From: a bacterium
GTDB lineage: Bacteria > BMS3Abin14
NCBI GenBank assembly: GCA_022865845.1
Contig: JALHUC010000541.1
Coordinates: forward strand, 1-7,700
Length of the DNA stretch: 7,700 nucleotides
Reading direction: 5' to 3'
In this document: positions 1 to 6,926 of the stretch, in pieces
How the letters are laid out: each line of letters begins with the position of its first letter
Position numbering within the stretch: position 1 is the first letter of the stretch
Notes under the pieces: generated by a model
Database searches by the model: none
What the model was told of the DNA's origin: nothing
What the model saw: only the letters and a program-made list of their open reading frames with translations
Position numbers and translations under genes: made by a program

Positions 1-429
1 AAATAGTGCAAGAGTAAACCCGAGACCCATACCAATGCCATCCACCATCGAACGCAAGACAGGGTTTCTCGAAGCAAACGCCTCGGAACGGCCCAGGATG
101 AGACAGTTGACAACGATGAGTGGAATAAAGAGTCCCAGGGTCTTGTGAAGCTGGTGGGCCCAGGCGTTCATGGACAGGTCCACGATGGTAACGAAGGAAG
201 CGATGACGATGATAAAGGCCGGGATCCTCACCTTGCTCGGGATTATGGAGCGAAGGGATGAAACCACGGTGTTGGAGCACACCAGCACGAAGGTACTTGC
301 AAGCCCCATGGCAATACCGTTGATGGCGGTGTTGGTCACCGCCAGAAGGGGACAAAGGCCCAACACCATCTTGAATACGGGGTTGTCCTTCCAGATGCCT
401 TTTGTAAACTCCTGAACATATCCGCTCAT
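1..429 (-). CDS. rnfE: RnfE, electron transport complex membrane subunit (3' part cut off by window edge)
   Basis: Integral membrane subunit of the Rnf ion-translocating ferredoxin:NAD+ oxidoreductase. The 143 visible residues start [10 protein letters not shown] and are strongly hydrophobic, with about four membrane segments. The family motif [10 protein letters not shown] has Cys26 and the motif [17 protein letters not shown] has Cys109. In the RnfA/RnfE (NqrD/NqrE) pair, such cysteines ligate an iron-sulfur cluster in the middle of the membrane (family knowledge). The SEAFAS motif and the [12 protein letters not shown] stretch point to RnfE rather than its paralogue RnfA. The ATG overlaps the rnfG stop codon as ATGA (426-429), and a GGAGA ribosome-binding site lies 7 nt upstream. 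RnfE proteins are usually about 200 residues, so roughly the last 60 lie beyond position 1, probably followed by rnfA and rnfB. Confidence 0.95.
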   Translation of the reverse strand, partial: MSGYVQEFTKGIWKDNPVFKMVLGLCPLLAVTNTAINGIAMGLASTFVLVCSNTVVSSLRSIIPSKVRIPAFIIVIASFVTIVDLSMNAWAHQLHKTLGLFIPLIVVNCLILGRSEAFASRNPVLRSMVDGIGMGLGFTLALF

Positions 430-1049
430 GACGTTTCTCCAGAGGTTGTAACAGGTTTTTCTCCAGCGGCCGCATCCAGGACAGCATCCCGGTTTTTTCC
501 GTACCAGATCAGCCCTTTCTCCACCGCCCCGGAAACAGCTCTGGGTGAGATGGTGGCGCCGGTAAGCTGGTCGATGTCTCCGCCGTCCTTTTTGACCTTG
601 AAGTTTGTGTCGGCCAGGGATCGTCCCTGGAAGATACCCTTCCACGATTCATTCACAATGAGGGAACCCAGGCCGGGTGTTTCAGCGTGGCTCAGGATCT
701 CAATACCCCCCAGCTTACCGTCGGGGAACACCCCCATCATGATGTAGATGTTTCCGCTGTAGCCATCCGGTGCAACGACCTGGAATGCAGCTCCAGCCAC
801 CCCTGCACCACCTTCATTGGGAGACCTGAAAACACGCACGGACGACCCATCCTCACGTTCCATATCCAGGAAGAAGCTGTCCGGATCGGTGGCGAGTCCC
901 GGCAGAACCGCTTCCAGGGACCTGATAACTTCCAGTTTTTTCTGGTAAGCGATGGGTTCTTTCGTAACTTCGTAAACGCCGGCGAGGGCCAGCCCCGCTA
1001 TCGCGCAAATACCGCCAAGTACGACGACCAATCTCCACGTTGATGTCAT
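426..1049 (-). CDS. rnfG: RnfG, FMN-binding electron transport subunit
   Basis: Subunit of the Rnf complex, 207 residues, matching the usual size. It has one N-terminal membrane anchor (about residues 5-25, hydrophobic [19 protein letters not shown]) followed by a soluble FMN-binding domain facing the periplasm. The motif HAETPGLG is at 121-128. The covalent flavin motif TGATIS is at 163-168, with Thr166 the expected phosphoester attachment site for FMN (family knowledge from NqrC/RnfG). The frame is open for about 50 codons further upstream, but the start [10 protein letters not shown] is chosen because AAGGAGG lies 7 nt before it, it forms an ATGA overlap with the rnfD stop, and the upstream residues are just rnfD read in another frame. 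Its stop overlaps the rnfE start, also as ATGA. Covalent loading would require a flavin transferase (ApbE) encoded elsewhere. Confidence 0.96.
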   Translation of the reverse strand: MTSTWRLVVVLGGICAIAGLALAGVYEVTKEPIAYQKKLEVIRSLEAVLPGLATDPDSFFLDMEREDGSSVRVFRSPNEGGAGVAGAAFQVVAPDGYSGNIYIMMGVFPDGKLGGIEILSHAETPGLGSLIVNESWKGIFQGRSLADTNFKVKKDGGDIDQLTGATISPRAVSGAVEKGLIWYGKNRDAVLDAAAGEKPVTTSGETS

Positions 1050-2047
1050 GCTCGGGCCTCCTTCCGTGTCGGGTAACCGAAGACACGGGGCCTGGTATAC
1101 CTGTCGATGATGGGGGTGGCTGCGTTCATGAGGAGGATCGCGAAGGACACCCCCTCCGGGTAGCCGCCGAAAAGCCTGATAAATACGGTGAGAACACCGC
1201 ACCCGATCCCAAAGATGACCATTCCCTTTCCAGTGACAGGGCTGGTCACGTAGTCGGTGGCCATGAAAAATGCCCCAAGCATGAGACCGCCGGTCACGAG
1301 GTGGAAGGTGGGGGGCGCATACAGTTCAGGGTTGATAAGCCAGTAGATTCCGGTCATCCCGAAAACAGTGGCGAGAAAACTCACCGGGATGTGCCATGTA
1401 ATGATCTTTCTGACCAGGAGGTAGATACCTCCCAGGGCCAGCGCCAGCGCTCCAATCTCGCCAAGGCTGCCCCCCATGTTTCCGATAAGCGGGTCAACAA
1501 GATTCATGTTCGCGGCGGCCCCGACGTTTCCCTCCATCATCAGCGAAGTTTTCATCGCTCCCAGAGGGGTCGCTCCGGTTATCGTATCAAGGGAGAAAGA
1601 CAAGGGCTTCGGAACAGGCCAACTCGTCATGGCAACAGGGAAGCTTATGAGGAGGAAAACCCGTGCGACAAGAGCAGGATTGAAGGGGTTATACCCCAGG
1701 CCTCCATATACCTGTTTCCCGATCCCGATAGCCACGATCGCCCCCATAACGATCATCCACCAGGGGATATTGGACGGCAAGTTCATGGCGAGAAGGAGCC
1801 CCGTGAGAACCGCGCTGCCATCCTTGAGAGGGGACATATCCATGCCCCTGATCTTCAGGACCATGGCCTCGAAAGCGAGACAGGCGAGTATGGATATTGT
1901 CATGACCTTGAGCGCATTCAGCCCAAAATAATAGGCTCCCACCAGCGCTCCCGGTAGAAGAGCAATGATAACGCCGTACATGGCAGTTTCTATGGTCACT
2001 GAAGATCTGACGTGGGGTGAGGGTGCGAGTACCGTACTCATGATCAT
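1046..2047 (-). CDS. rnfD: RnfD, membrane flavoprotein subunit of the Rnf complex
   Basis: Integral membrane subunit of Rnf, 333 residues, with about nine or ten hydrophobic segments, homologous to NqrB. The covalent FMN motif appears as TGATPLGA at 157-164, with Thr160 the expected attachment residue. Other family signatures are KDGSAVLTGLLLAMNLP (75-91), GGLGYNPFNPALVARV (115-130), GAFFMATDYVTSPVT (258-272) and GGYPEGVSFAILLMNAATP (294-312). The subunit forms part of the ion path and passes electrons between the flavins. The start at 2047 overlaps the rnfC stop as ATGA. A second in-frame ATG two codons later (2041) has GGGGA at better spacing (about 7-8 nt), so the true protein could be 331 residues. 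Its own stop overlaps rnfG as ATGA. Confidence 0.96.
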   Translation of the reverse strand: MIMSTVLAPSPHVRSSVTIETAMYGVIIALLPGALVGAYYFGLNALKVMTISILACLAFEAMVLKIRGMDMSPLKDGSAVLTGLLLAMNLPSNIPWWMIVMGAIVAIGIGKQVYGGLGYNPFNPALVARVFLLISFPVAMTSWPVPKPLSFSLDTITGATPLGAMKTSLMMEGNVGAAANMNLVDPLIGNMGGSLGEIGALALALGGIYLLVRKIITWHIPVSFLATVFGMTGIYWLINPELYAPPTFHLVTGGLMLGAFFMATDYVTSPVTGKGMVIFGIGCGVLTVFIRLFGGYPEGVSFAILLMNAATPIIDRYTRPRVFGYPTRKEARA

Positions 2048-3354
2048 TTCCCCGCAAGGGCAAGCAGTTCCGCTTTGCCCTGTCTGATGAACTGCACCAT
2101 GTTACGGTCTGCCGGGCAAACGAAAGCACAGGAACCGCACTCGATACAATCAGTGATGTTGAATTCACGAAGCTGATCGAAAAGCTGAAATTCCACCATG
2201 CTCCCCAGGGTGTGGGGCAGGAGCGATGCGGGGCAGACGCTGATACAGGAACCGCACCGGATACACGCCCTCTGCCTTAAGGTCCGGAGCTCACCCGGCC
2301 CAAAAGCGAGAAGTCCGCTGGTGCCCTTGGTGACCGGGCTGTCGAGCCCGGCAAGGGCCTGCCCCATCATGGGGCCGCCGTTAATGAGCCGTGCGGCGGG
2401 CCCCTTCAGCCCTCCGGTCTGCTCTACGACATGGGATAGCGGGGTCCCTATAGATACCCTATAGTTGCCAGGGCCGTTGGGAAGCGGACCACTGATGGTC
2501 ATAACCCTCTCGACCATGGGACGACCTTCTTTGACTGCCTGGTTCATGGCGGCAAGGGTCCCCACGTTCTGAACGACGACCCCTACATCCATGGGGAGAC
2601 CACCGGTGGGCACCTCCCGTCCCGTGAGCGCCTGGATAAGCTGTTTTTCAGCGCCCTGGGGATACATGACCGGCAATACCTTCACGGTTACTCCCTCGGG
2701 AAGATCAGCCTTGCGCATAACCTCGGCGGCATCGGGCTTATTAGCCTCGATGGCCACCACTGCCTTTTTCGCCCCCACAATTTCCATTGCGAGGAACAGG
2801 CCTCCCAGAATCTCGTCAGGAGATTCCAGCATCAGCCTGTGGTCGGCCGTTAGGTAAGGCTCACACTCCACCCCATTGGCCACGATCATGTCGATAGGTT
2901 TGTCTTCCGGCGGGCTCAACTTGACGTGGGTAGGGAACGCCGCCCCTCCCATGCCGACGATACCGGAGTCACGGATCGTCTCCTTCCAGTTTTCGGGACT
3001 GCGAGCCAGCCCCGGATCAGCCTTGTCAGTCAGGTCCAGCGCCTCATCAAGGCCGTCCGGCTCAATGATGATCGCCGTGACCAAACGCCCACTGGGATGG
3101 GGGGCAGGTTCGATGGCCTTGACCGTGCCGGATGTGGGAGCGTGCAATGCCATGGAAACAAACCCACCGGGACTTGCAATGGGCTGATATTTGAGCACAC
3201 GGTCGCCCACAGAAACTTCCGGGCGAGACGGGGCGCCGATATGCTGTGAGAGACTAAGGATCAAACGTTCAGCAGGTTGAAGCCCGCTTATGGCCTGCTT
3301 GCTGGTATGCTTGCTGTCGTCCGGATGGACTCCTCCCCTAAAACGATTAGCCAC
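2044..3354 (-). CDS. rnfC: RnfC, NADH- and iron-sulfur-binding subunit of the Rnf complex
   Basis: Peripheral cytoplasmic subunit that exchanges electrons with NAD(H) and passes them to the ferredoxin-type clusters of Rnf. With a GTG start the protein has 436 residues. It opens with the family N-terminus FRGGVHP (5-11), followed by a barrel-sandwich region (HAPTSGTV, 72-79) and the NADH/FMN-binding glycine-rich loop GIVGMGGAAFPTHVKL (131-146), as in complex I NuoF. Next comes ECEPYLTAD (163-171). Two 4Fe-4S motifs follow: CIRCGSCISVCP with C364, C367, C370 and C374, and CIECGSCAFVCP with C403, C406, C409 and C413. The frame stays open upstream to a TTG at 3402 and an ATG at 3399. GTG at 3354 is preferred because AGGAGAGG precedes it by about 9 nt and the family normally begins just before the GGxHP motif. 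The stop overlaps rnfD. Confidence 0.95.
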   Translation of the reverse strand: MANRFRGGVHPDDSKHTSKQAISGLQPAERLILSLSQHIGAPSRPEVSVGDRVLKYQPIASPGGFVSMALHAPTSGTVKAIEPAPHPSGRLVTAIIIEPDGLDEALDLTDKADPGLARSPENWKETIRDSGIVGMGGAAFPTHVKLSPPEDKPIDMIVANGVECEPYLTADHRLMLESPDEILGGLFLAMEIVGAKKAVVAIEANKPDAAEVMRKADLPEGVTVKVLPVMYPQGAEKQLIQALTGREVPTGGLPMDVGVVVQNVGTLAAMNQAVKEGRPMVERVMTISGPLPNGPGNYRVSIGTPLSHVVEQTGGLKGPAARLINGGPMMGQALAGLDSPVTKGTSGLLAFGPGELRTLRQRACIRCGSCISVCPASLLPHTLGSMVEFQLFDQLREFNITDCIECGSCAFVCPADRNMVQFIRQGKAELLALAGK

Positions 3355-3362
3355 AGTTGGAT

Positions 3363-3371
3363 CCCTCTCCT
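3363..3371 (-). promoter_or_regulatory. Ribosome-binding site deciding the rnfC GTG start
   Basis: On the minus strand AGGAGAGGG stands about 9 nt before GTG at 3354. The alternative in-frame starts at 3399 (ATG) and 3402 (TTG) have no comparable purine tract at proper spacing and fall inside an 8-bp inverted repeat. Confidence 0.7.
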
Positions 3372-3375
3372 GTTT

Positions 3376-3402
3376 TTGATGGACTCGCAAAACCTCCATC
3401 AA
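3376..3402 (-). repeat. 8-bp inverted repeat just upstream of rnfC
   Basis: The arms TTGATGGA and TCCATCAA are perfectly complementary and enclose an 11-nt loop. On the minus-strand RNA the loop begins with GG that, together with the stem, forms a GGAGG tract. A short A-run follows, then the rnfC ribosome-binding site. It is not a terminator, having no U-tract after it in the transcribed direction. It could be a leader hairpin affecting rnfC translation or merely part of the neighbouring palindrome cluster. Confidence 0.5.
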
Positions 3403-3406
3403 TCAG

Positions 3407-3497
3407 TCCCGCTATCAGCGGGATTTGGTGTTGGCCACGCCTGCGGCGTGGGACGAATTCACTTCGCCTGGCGGGGGAGTCACGCTTTCAGCGTGAC
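3407..3497. repeat. Cluster of REP-like triloop hairpins in the nrdR-rnfC gap
   Basis: Three near-perfect stem-loops with 3-nt loops stand in tandem: TCCCGCT-atc-AGCGGGA (3407-3423), CCACGCC-tgc-GGCGTGG (3435-3451) and GTCACGCT-ttc-AGCGTGAC (3479-3497). A weaker fourth, CGC-ctg-GCG with two flanking T-G pairs (3463-3475), sits between the last two. All share a core CGC-N5-GCG or CGC-N3-GCG. No U-tract follows any of them in either direction, so they do not look like intrinsic terminators. The arrangement resembles repetitive extragenic palindromes. Their genome-wide repetition is an inference that cannot be seen here. Confidence 0.75.
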
Positions 3498-3505
3498 CGC
3501 CAATT

Positions 3506-3533
3506 ACCATAAGCCTCAAAGAGACTTTTTGAA
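3506..3533 (-). promoter_or_regulatory. Weak candidate sigma-70 promoter upstream of rnfC
   Basis: On the minus strand TTCAAA (3533-3528) and TATGGT (3511-3506) are separated by 16 nt, each matching the consensus at 4 of 6 positions. Transcription from it would start just before the triloop hairpin cluster, placing those hairpins in the rnfC leader. Matches this weak occur by chance. It is recorded because the 252-bp gap between nrdR (stop 3607) and rnfC (start 3354) is the largest in the lower half of the window and shows no clear terminator. Confidence 0.22.
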
Positions 3534-3606
3534 GTCATCAAATTTGCAGAACAAGGCTCAGAGTGAACGGGAATGGGATAGAGATATTTCCCCCCTCCAA
3601 AAAGGA

Positions 3607-4098
3607 TCACCGTCGGGACTTTTCCTCCTTCATCCGGCGGTTTTCCTCTTCCTCCAGCATGTCCTTCAGTTCATCCATAAATTCGTTGATATCCTTAAAT
3701 GACCTGTAGACCGATGCAAAACGTACGTATGCTACCTCATCCAGGTCATGTAATTCAAGCATTACTGTTTCACCGATAGTACTGCTATTGATCTCCTTGT
3801 CCCCTTTTTCCTGAACAGACTTCTCGATCCGCTCTACGATTTCCTCCATCACGGCGACAGGTACGGGTCGTTTCTGGCAGGCCGTCTTTATCCCTGACAG
3901 AACCTTGTTCCTGTCAAAGGGCTCTCTCCTGTCGTCCTTCTTGATGACCATGGGGAGGATGTCCTCAACCCGCTCGTAGGTCGTAAACCTGCGGCCGCAG
4001 CCCAGACACTCTCTCCGCCTCCTGATCACGTCGCTCTCACCGGAAAGACGGGAATCCACTACCTTGTTGTCAAAATCGGTGCAAAACGGGCATTTCAT
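3607..4098 (-). CDS. nrdR: NrdR, transcriptional repressor of ribonucleotide reductase genes
   Basis: Nucleotide-sensing repressor that binds NrdR boxes upstream of ribonucleotide reductase genes when dATP is high. It has 163 residues, a usual length. The N-terminal zinc ribbon uses CPFC (Cys3, Cys6) and CLGC (Cys31, Cys34), followed by the conserved [18 protein letters not shown] stretch. An ATP-cone domain follows at about residues 49-139, with [20 protein letters not shown] and [19 protein letters not shown] as typical landmarks. The C-terminus is a charged tail rich in Glu, Lys and Arg. The ATG at 4098 overlaps the dCMP deaminase stop as ATGA, so the two are translationally coupled. A GGTGAG stretch upstream may serve as ribosome-binding site. 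No NrdR box or ribonucleotide reductase gene is visible in the window, so its targets are elsewhere. Confidence 0.98.
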   Translation of the reverse strand: MKCPFCTDFDNKVVDSRLSGESDVIRRRRECLGCGRRFTTYERVEDILPMVIKKDDRREPFDRNKVLSGIKTACQKRPVPVAVMEEIVERIEKSVQEKGDKEINSSTIGETVMLELHDLDEVAYVRFASVYRSFKDINEFMDELKDMLEEEENRRMKEEKSRR

Positions 4099-4562
4099 TT
4101 TTGCTCACCCCCGTAGTAATCCAGTTTAAGTCCTGCTTCAGACAACATCTCCACCGAAAGTGCATCCGGGTAACCCTGTCCTGAAACGATCCGCTCAACA
4201 CCGACGTTGATGAGCATCTTGGCACAAATAACACAGGGATGGTCTGTCGTGTAAACTGTGGAACCTGACAGAATGGTCCCATGCTTGGCCGCCTGGATGA
4301 TACCGTTCTGTTCGGCGTGAAGGCCGCGGCAGATCTCGTGCCTTTCCCCCGACGGGATACCCAGTTTTTCACGAAGGCACCCGATCTCGGAACAGTGGCG
4401 GACGCCAGCCGGCACCCCGTTATAGCCGGTGGCCAGAATATTTTTGTCCTTAACAAAAACCGCTCCCACCTGTCTGCGCAGACAAGTGGAACGGGTGGCG
4501 ACCAGCCTGGTGATCTCCATGAAATATTCGTCCCATGCGGGGCGTGTCAGGGGCTGACTCAA
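4095..4562 (-). CDS. Deoxycytidylate (dCMP) deaminase
   Basis: Zinc enzyme converting dCMP to dUMP, the substrate of thymidylate synthase, in the cytoplasm. It has 155 residues, resembling ComEB/Dctd-type deaminases. The N-terminus [11 protein letters not shown] is typical of the family. The catalytic zinc site is HAEQN at 82-86 (His82 ligand, Glu84 proton shuttle) and PCVIC at 109-113 (Cys110, Cys113). Additional Cys and His residues in the 57-78 insert (RHCSEIGC...HEIC) match the second zinc or structural insert of dCMP deaminases. The start is TTG at 4562, since the in-frame glyA stop lies only two codons upstream and the next ATG (at MEI) would remove the conserved RPxWDEYF segment. The gap to glyA is 6 nt and the stop overlaps nrdR as ATGA. 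Confidence 0.95.
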   Translation of the reverse strand: MSQPLTRPAWDEYFMEITRLVATRSTCLRRQVGAVFVKDKNILATGYNGVPAGVRHCSEIGCLREKLGIPSGERHEICRGLHAEQNGIIQAAKHGTILSGSTVYTTDHPCVICAKMLINVGVERIVSGQGYPDALSVEMLSEAGLKLDYYGGEQK

Positions 4563-4568
4563 AATGTA

Positions 4569-5822
4569 TCAGGCCTTGAGCCGGTGGCTGTAGAACGGGA
4601 ACATTTCGCAAAGTTCTCTGATCTCACCCTTGACCTGGGCCAGGAAGGCTTTGTCATCCCTTTTCTCAAGAACCTGACTGATCCACTGTCCTATCAGGGC
4701 CATCTCAGCTTCCTTCATCCCCCTGGTGGTGATGGCCGGTGTGCCCAGGCGAAGACCGCTGGTGATAAAGGGGCTTCTCGTTTCAAAAGGTACAGTGTTC
4801 TTGTTGGCGGTGATACCAGCCTCGTCCAAAGCCTCCTCGGCGTCCTTTCCGGTATACTCCGCCTCCCTAAGGTCCAGAAGCATGAGGTGGTTATCGGTCC
4901 CTCCTGAGACCAGCTTGAAACCCTGCCTCGTCAGTTCATCAGCCAGAGCGGCAGCGTTTCGTACGATCTGTCTCTGGTATTGTTTGAACTCGGGAGTCAG
5001 AGCCTCTTTGAAAGCAACTGCCTTGGCGGCAATGACGTGCTCCAGGGGGCCGCCCTGGGATCCCGGGAAAACACGGCTGCCCAGCTTTTTGGCCCACTCC
5101 TCGGTGCTCATGATCATCCCACCCCTCGGCCCCCGCAGAGTCTTGTGGGTGGTGGTGGTCACAATGTGAGCATGGGGAACCGGGCTGGGATGTTCACCGG
5201 CAGCAACCAGACCAGCGATATGGGCCATGTCCACAAAGAAAACAGCCCCCACCTCGTCACAGATCTCCCGGAACTTCTCGAAATCTATGGTTCTCGGGTA
5301 AGCGGATGCACCAGCTATGACCATCTTGGGTTTATGCTTCCTGGCAAGATCCCGCACCTCATCGTAGTCGATCCTCTGGTCGTCCTCACGGACACCATAG
5401 GCCACAACGTTGTAAAGAAAACCCGAGAAGTTCACCGGACTGCCGTGGGTGAGGTGACCGCCGTGAGAAAGGTTCATCCCCAGAATGGTGTCCCCCGGCT
5501 CGAGAACGGCGAAGTACACGGCCATATTGGCCTGGGCGCCAGCGTGGGGCTGGACATTGACGTAATCCGCTCCGAAAAGCTCTTTTCCGCGATCTATGGC
5601 CAACTGCTCGGTGATGTCCACGTTCTCACAACCGCCGTAATACCGTTTCCCGGGATAGCCCTCTGCATACTTGTTGGTCATGACGCTGCCCTGGGCCTCC
5701 AGGACCGCCTCGCTCACCATATTCTCTGAGGCGATGAGCTCCAACTGGTACTCCTCCCGTTCGGTCTCACCGCGAATGGCAGCGTAAACTTCAGGATCGT
5801 ATTTTTCTAAAATGCTGGACAA
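4569..5822 (-). CDS. glyA: Serine hydroxymethyltransferase
   Basis: PLP enzyme interconverting serine and tetrahydrofolate with glycine and 5,10-methylene-tetrahydrofolate, the main source of one-carbon units for thymidylate and purines. With the TTG start at 5822 it has 417 residues, the typical bacterial length. Motifs in order are LIASEN (29-34), [13 protein letters not shown] (52-64), FVDMAHIAG with Asp198 and His201 that position the cofactor, and [14 protein letters not shown] with Lys227 as the PLP Schiff-base lysine. A 16-codon upstream extension of the frame ([10 protein letters not shown]...) is rejected because it reads through heptamer repeats. The TTG has GGAGG at 6-nt spacing. 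dCMP deaminase follows after 6 nt. The upstream 182-bp gap to rpiB has no clear promoter, so glyA may be transcribed from further upstream. Confidence 0.97.
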   Translation of the reverse strand: MSSILEKYDPEVYAAIRGETEREEYQLELIASENMVSEAVLEAQGSVMTNKYAEGYPGKRYYGGCENVDITEQLAIDRGKELFGADYVNVQPHAGAQANMAVYFAVLEPGDTILGMNLSHGGHLTHGSPVNFSGFLYNVVAYGVREDDQRIDYDEVRDLARKHKPKMVIAGASAYPRTIDFEKFREICDEVGAVFFVDMAHIAGLVAAGEHPSPVPHAHIVTTTTHKTLRGPRGGMIMSTEEWAKKLGSRVFPGSQGGPLEHVIAAKAVAFKEALTPEFKQYQRQIVRNAAALADELTRQGFKLVSGGTDNHLMLLDLREAEYTGKDAEEALDEAGITANKNTVPFETRSPFITSGLRLGTPAITTRGMKEAEMALIGQWISQVLEKRDDKAFLAQVKGEIRELCEMFPFYSHRLKA

Positions 5823-5828
5823 GGTGTT

Positions 5829-5833
5829 CCTCC
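5829..5833 (-). promoter_or_regulatory. Ribosome-binding site deciding the glyA TTG start
   Basis: GGAGG on the minus strand lies 6 nt before TTG at 5822. This fixes the start after the repeat array and gives the family-typical length of 417 residues. Confidence 0.8.
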
Positions 5834-5839
5834 GTAATA

Positions 5840-5860
5840 GTGATCGGTGATCGGTGATCG
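5840..5860. repeat. Three perfect heptamers GTGATCG upstream of glyA
   Basis: GTGATCG occurs three times without interruption on the plus strand, directly upstream of the glyA ribosome-binding site. The same heptamer family in the opposite orientation (GATTACC, GATGACC) forms the array at 5941-6000, so the two arrays are inverted relative to each other across an 80-bp spacer. Confidence 0.85.
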
Positions 5861-5901
5861 GAGAAAGCAAAAACCATATTCAGTCTTTTTTGCATGTCCG
5901 A

Positions 5902-5914
5902 GTGTGTACCACAC
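5902..5914. repeat. Small palindrome in the rpiB-glyA gap
   Basis: GTGTG-tac-CACAC, a 5-bp stem with a 3-nt loop, lies in the spacer between the two inverted heptamer arrays. It may be an operator or a chance palindrome; nothing else supports a role. Confidence 0.35.
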
Positions 5915-5940
5915 GGAAAATAATTGCTTTAGTTCAGATC

Positions 5941-6000
5941 TTACTGATTACCAATTACTGATTACTGTTTTTCCACTGATTACCGATGACCGATTACCTG
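5941..6000. repeat. Degenerate heptamer array between rpiB and glyA
   Basis: On the plus strand the units are TTACTGA, TTACCAA, TTACTGA and TTACTGT, an interrupted stretch (5969-5979), then TTACCGA, TGACCGA and TTACCTG. The period is 7 bp with substitutions. The array ends 4 bp before the rpiB stop codon. It is inverted relative to the GTGATCG array at 5840-5860. Confidence 0.8.
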
Positions 6001-6004
6001 TATT

Positions 6005-6457
6005 TCATTCGTCGAATTTCATAACCCTTCCCTCATGTCTTCCACCTTCAAAGGGAGTATCCAGCCAGGTATCCACGATATCCTTTGCCAGGTCGATGCC
6101 CAGGATCCTTCCGCCCAAAACCAGGACGTTGGAATCGTTATGGCTTCTGGCCGCCCGTGCTGTGAAATGATCGTGGCAAAGGGCTCCCCGGATACCCTTG
6201 TAGCGGTTGGCCATCATGGACATACCCAAGCCTGTACCGCAGAGAAGGATCCCTCTATTTGAACTCCCGGCAAGTATCGATTCGCAAACCTTCCTGGCAA
6301 AATCGGGATAATCAACAGACTGAGTCGAATCAGTGCCCAGATCAACCGTTGTGACGCCCCTGACAGAAAGGTGTTCCTTGATGATCTCCTTGAGTCCGAA
6401 ACCGGCATGATCAGAGGCCAGGGCGATCTTGCAGTCACAACCTTCGCTACAGTTCAT
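6005..6457 (-). CDS. rpiB: Ribose-5-phosphate isomerase B (RpiB/LacAB family)
   Basis: Interconverts ribulose 5-phosphate and ribose 5-phosphate in the pentose phosphate pathway. It has 150 residues from the ATG at 6457, and the core begins KIALASDHAGFGLKE. Asp17 and His18 sit in SDHAGF. The catalytic cysteine is Cys73 in ILLCGTGLGMSMMANRYKGIR, SHNDSN contains His106, and the C-terminal RHEGR supplies phosphate-binding arginines. Members usually start directly before KIA, but that codon is TGC here. The nearest in-frame start is an ATG eight codons further upstream, giving the prefix MNCSEGCDC with three cysteines. This ATG lies inside the 3' end of the cytochrome gene (11-bp overlap), so coupled reinitiation is plausible. 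rpiB next to glyA, dCMP deaminase and nrdR is a familiar arrangement. Confidence 0.94.
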   Translation of the reverse strand: MNCSEGCDCKIALASDHAGFGLKEIIKEHLSVRGVTTVDLGTDSTQSVDYPDFARKVCESILAGSSNRGILLCGTGLGMSMMANRYKGIRGALCHDHFTARAARSHNDSNVLVLGGRILGIDLAKDIVDTWLDTPFEGGRHEGRVMKFDE

Positions 6458-6914
6458 TCTTGTCGACCATGGCCTCATGGCAATAGGCGCAGAAAGCTCC
6501 CATCTTGCGGCCATCGTCGGTGCCGACTCTCAGATATTTGTAGTTGGGGTTGGAGGGGTGCGGGTCGTGGCAGCTGCCGCAGGTCAGTTCGCCGTTATCA
6601 CCCAGGACCTCCTGGGGAACGAAAGCTTTTTTGGGCTTCACACCCACAGGATGGCTCTTCGTGAGATGGATGGGCATAATCCCCTCATCCTCATTGTGGC
6701 ATCCGAGGCACAGGGCATCGGTCCCGCTCACCGTCTGTCCGGTGGCGGTGTATTTTTCGCTTTGGTTGGGAGCTACCCCGAAGGAGAAGTTTCCCTGGGT
6801 ATCGTGAAGGCTGTGGCACTCTGTACAATCGTTATCGTGTGGACCGGCAGCGTAAATAACGGTCGGTGACGCAAGAATCGCCAGGGCGGCAATAAAGAAG
6901 AAAGCCCTTCTCAT
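6447..6914 (-). CDS. Periplasmic tetraheme c-type cytochrome
   Basis: A secreted multiheme cytochrome of 155 residues, exact family unassigned; it resembles small cytochrome c3/c7-like or doubled-CXXCH proteins. The signal peptide is MRRAFFFIAALAILASPTVIYAA (about 1-23: two arginines, a hydrophobic core, and an AA cleavage site). Four heme-attachment motifs follow: CTECH (30-34), CLGCH (69-73), CGSCH (112-116) and CAYCH (142-146). Extra histidines at 26, 37, 83, 88 and 119 could be distal axial ligands, so bis-His coordination is possible. The start at 6914 is chosen because AAGGAGG lies 5 nt before it and the signal peptide begins there. It is the first gene behind the promoter at 7029-7056 and overlaps rpiB by 11 bp. 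Its redox partner is unknown; the downstream Rnf complex is a candidate by context only. Confidence 0.93.
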   Translation of the reverse strand: MRRAFFFIAALAILASPTVIYAAGPHDNDCTECHSLHDTQGNFSFGVAPNQSEKYTATGQTVSGTDALCLGCHNEDEGIMPIHLTKSHPVGVKPKKAFVPQEVLGDNGELTCGSCHDPHPSNPNYKYLRVGTDDGRKMGAFCAYCHEAMVDKNEL

Positions 6915-6926
6915 CGTGTCCTCCTT

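Noticed and set aside
1040..1957. Long plus-strand open frame (305 codons) opposite rnfD
   Set aside because: It lies antisense to a fully convincing rnfD with all family motifs. Its translation is a low-complexity Arg/Gly/Pro/His-rich sequence with no recognisable domain, as expected for a shadow frame in GC-rich coding DNA.
4980..5729. Plus-strand open frame of 249 codons opposite glyA
   Set aside because: Antisense to glyA, whose PLP-lysine and other motifs are intact. No family resemblance and no ribosome-binding site logic.
5823..5870. N-terminal extension of glyA to an upstream start
   Set aside because: It reads through the GTGATCG heptamers and the ribosome-binding site. The TTG at 5822 has GGAGG at 6 nt and gives the standard 417-residue length.
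5823..6004. Glycine or other riboswitch upstream of glyA
   Set aside because: The gap is mostly period-7 repeats plus a small palindrome. No conserved riboswitch core was recognised.
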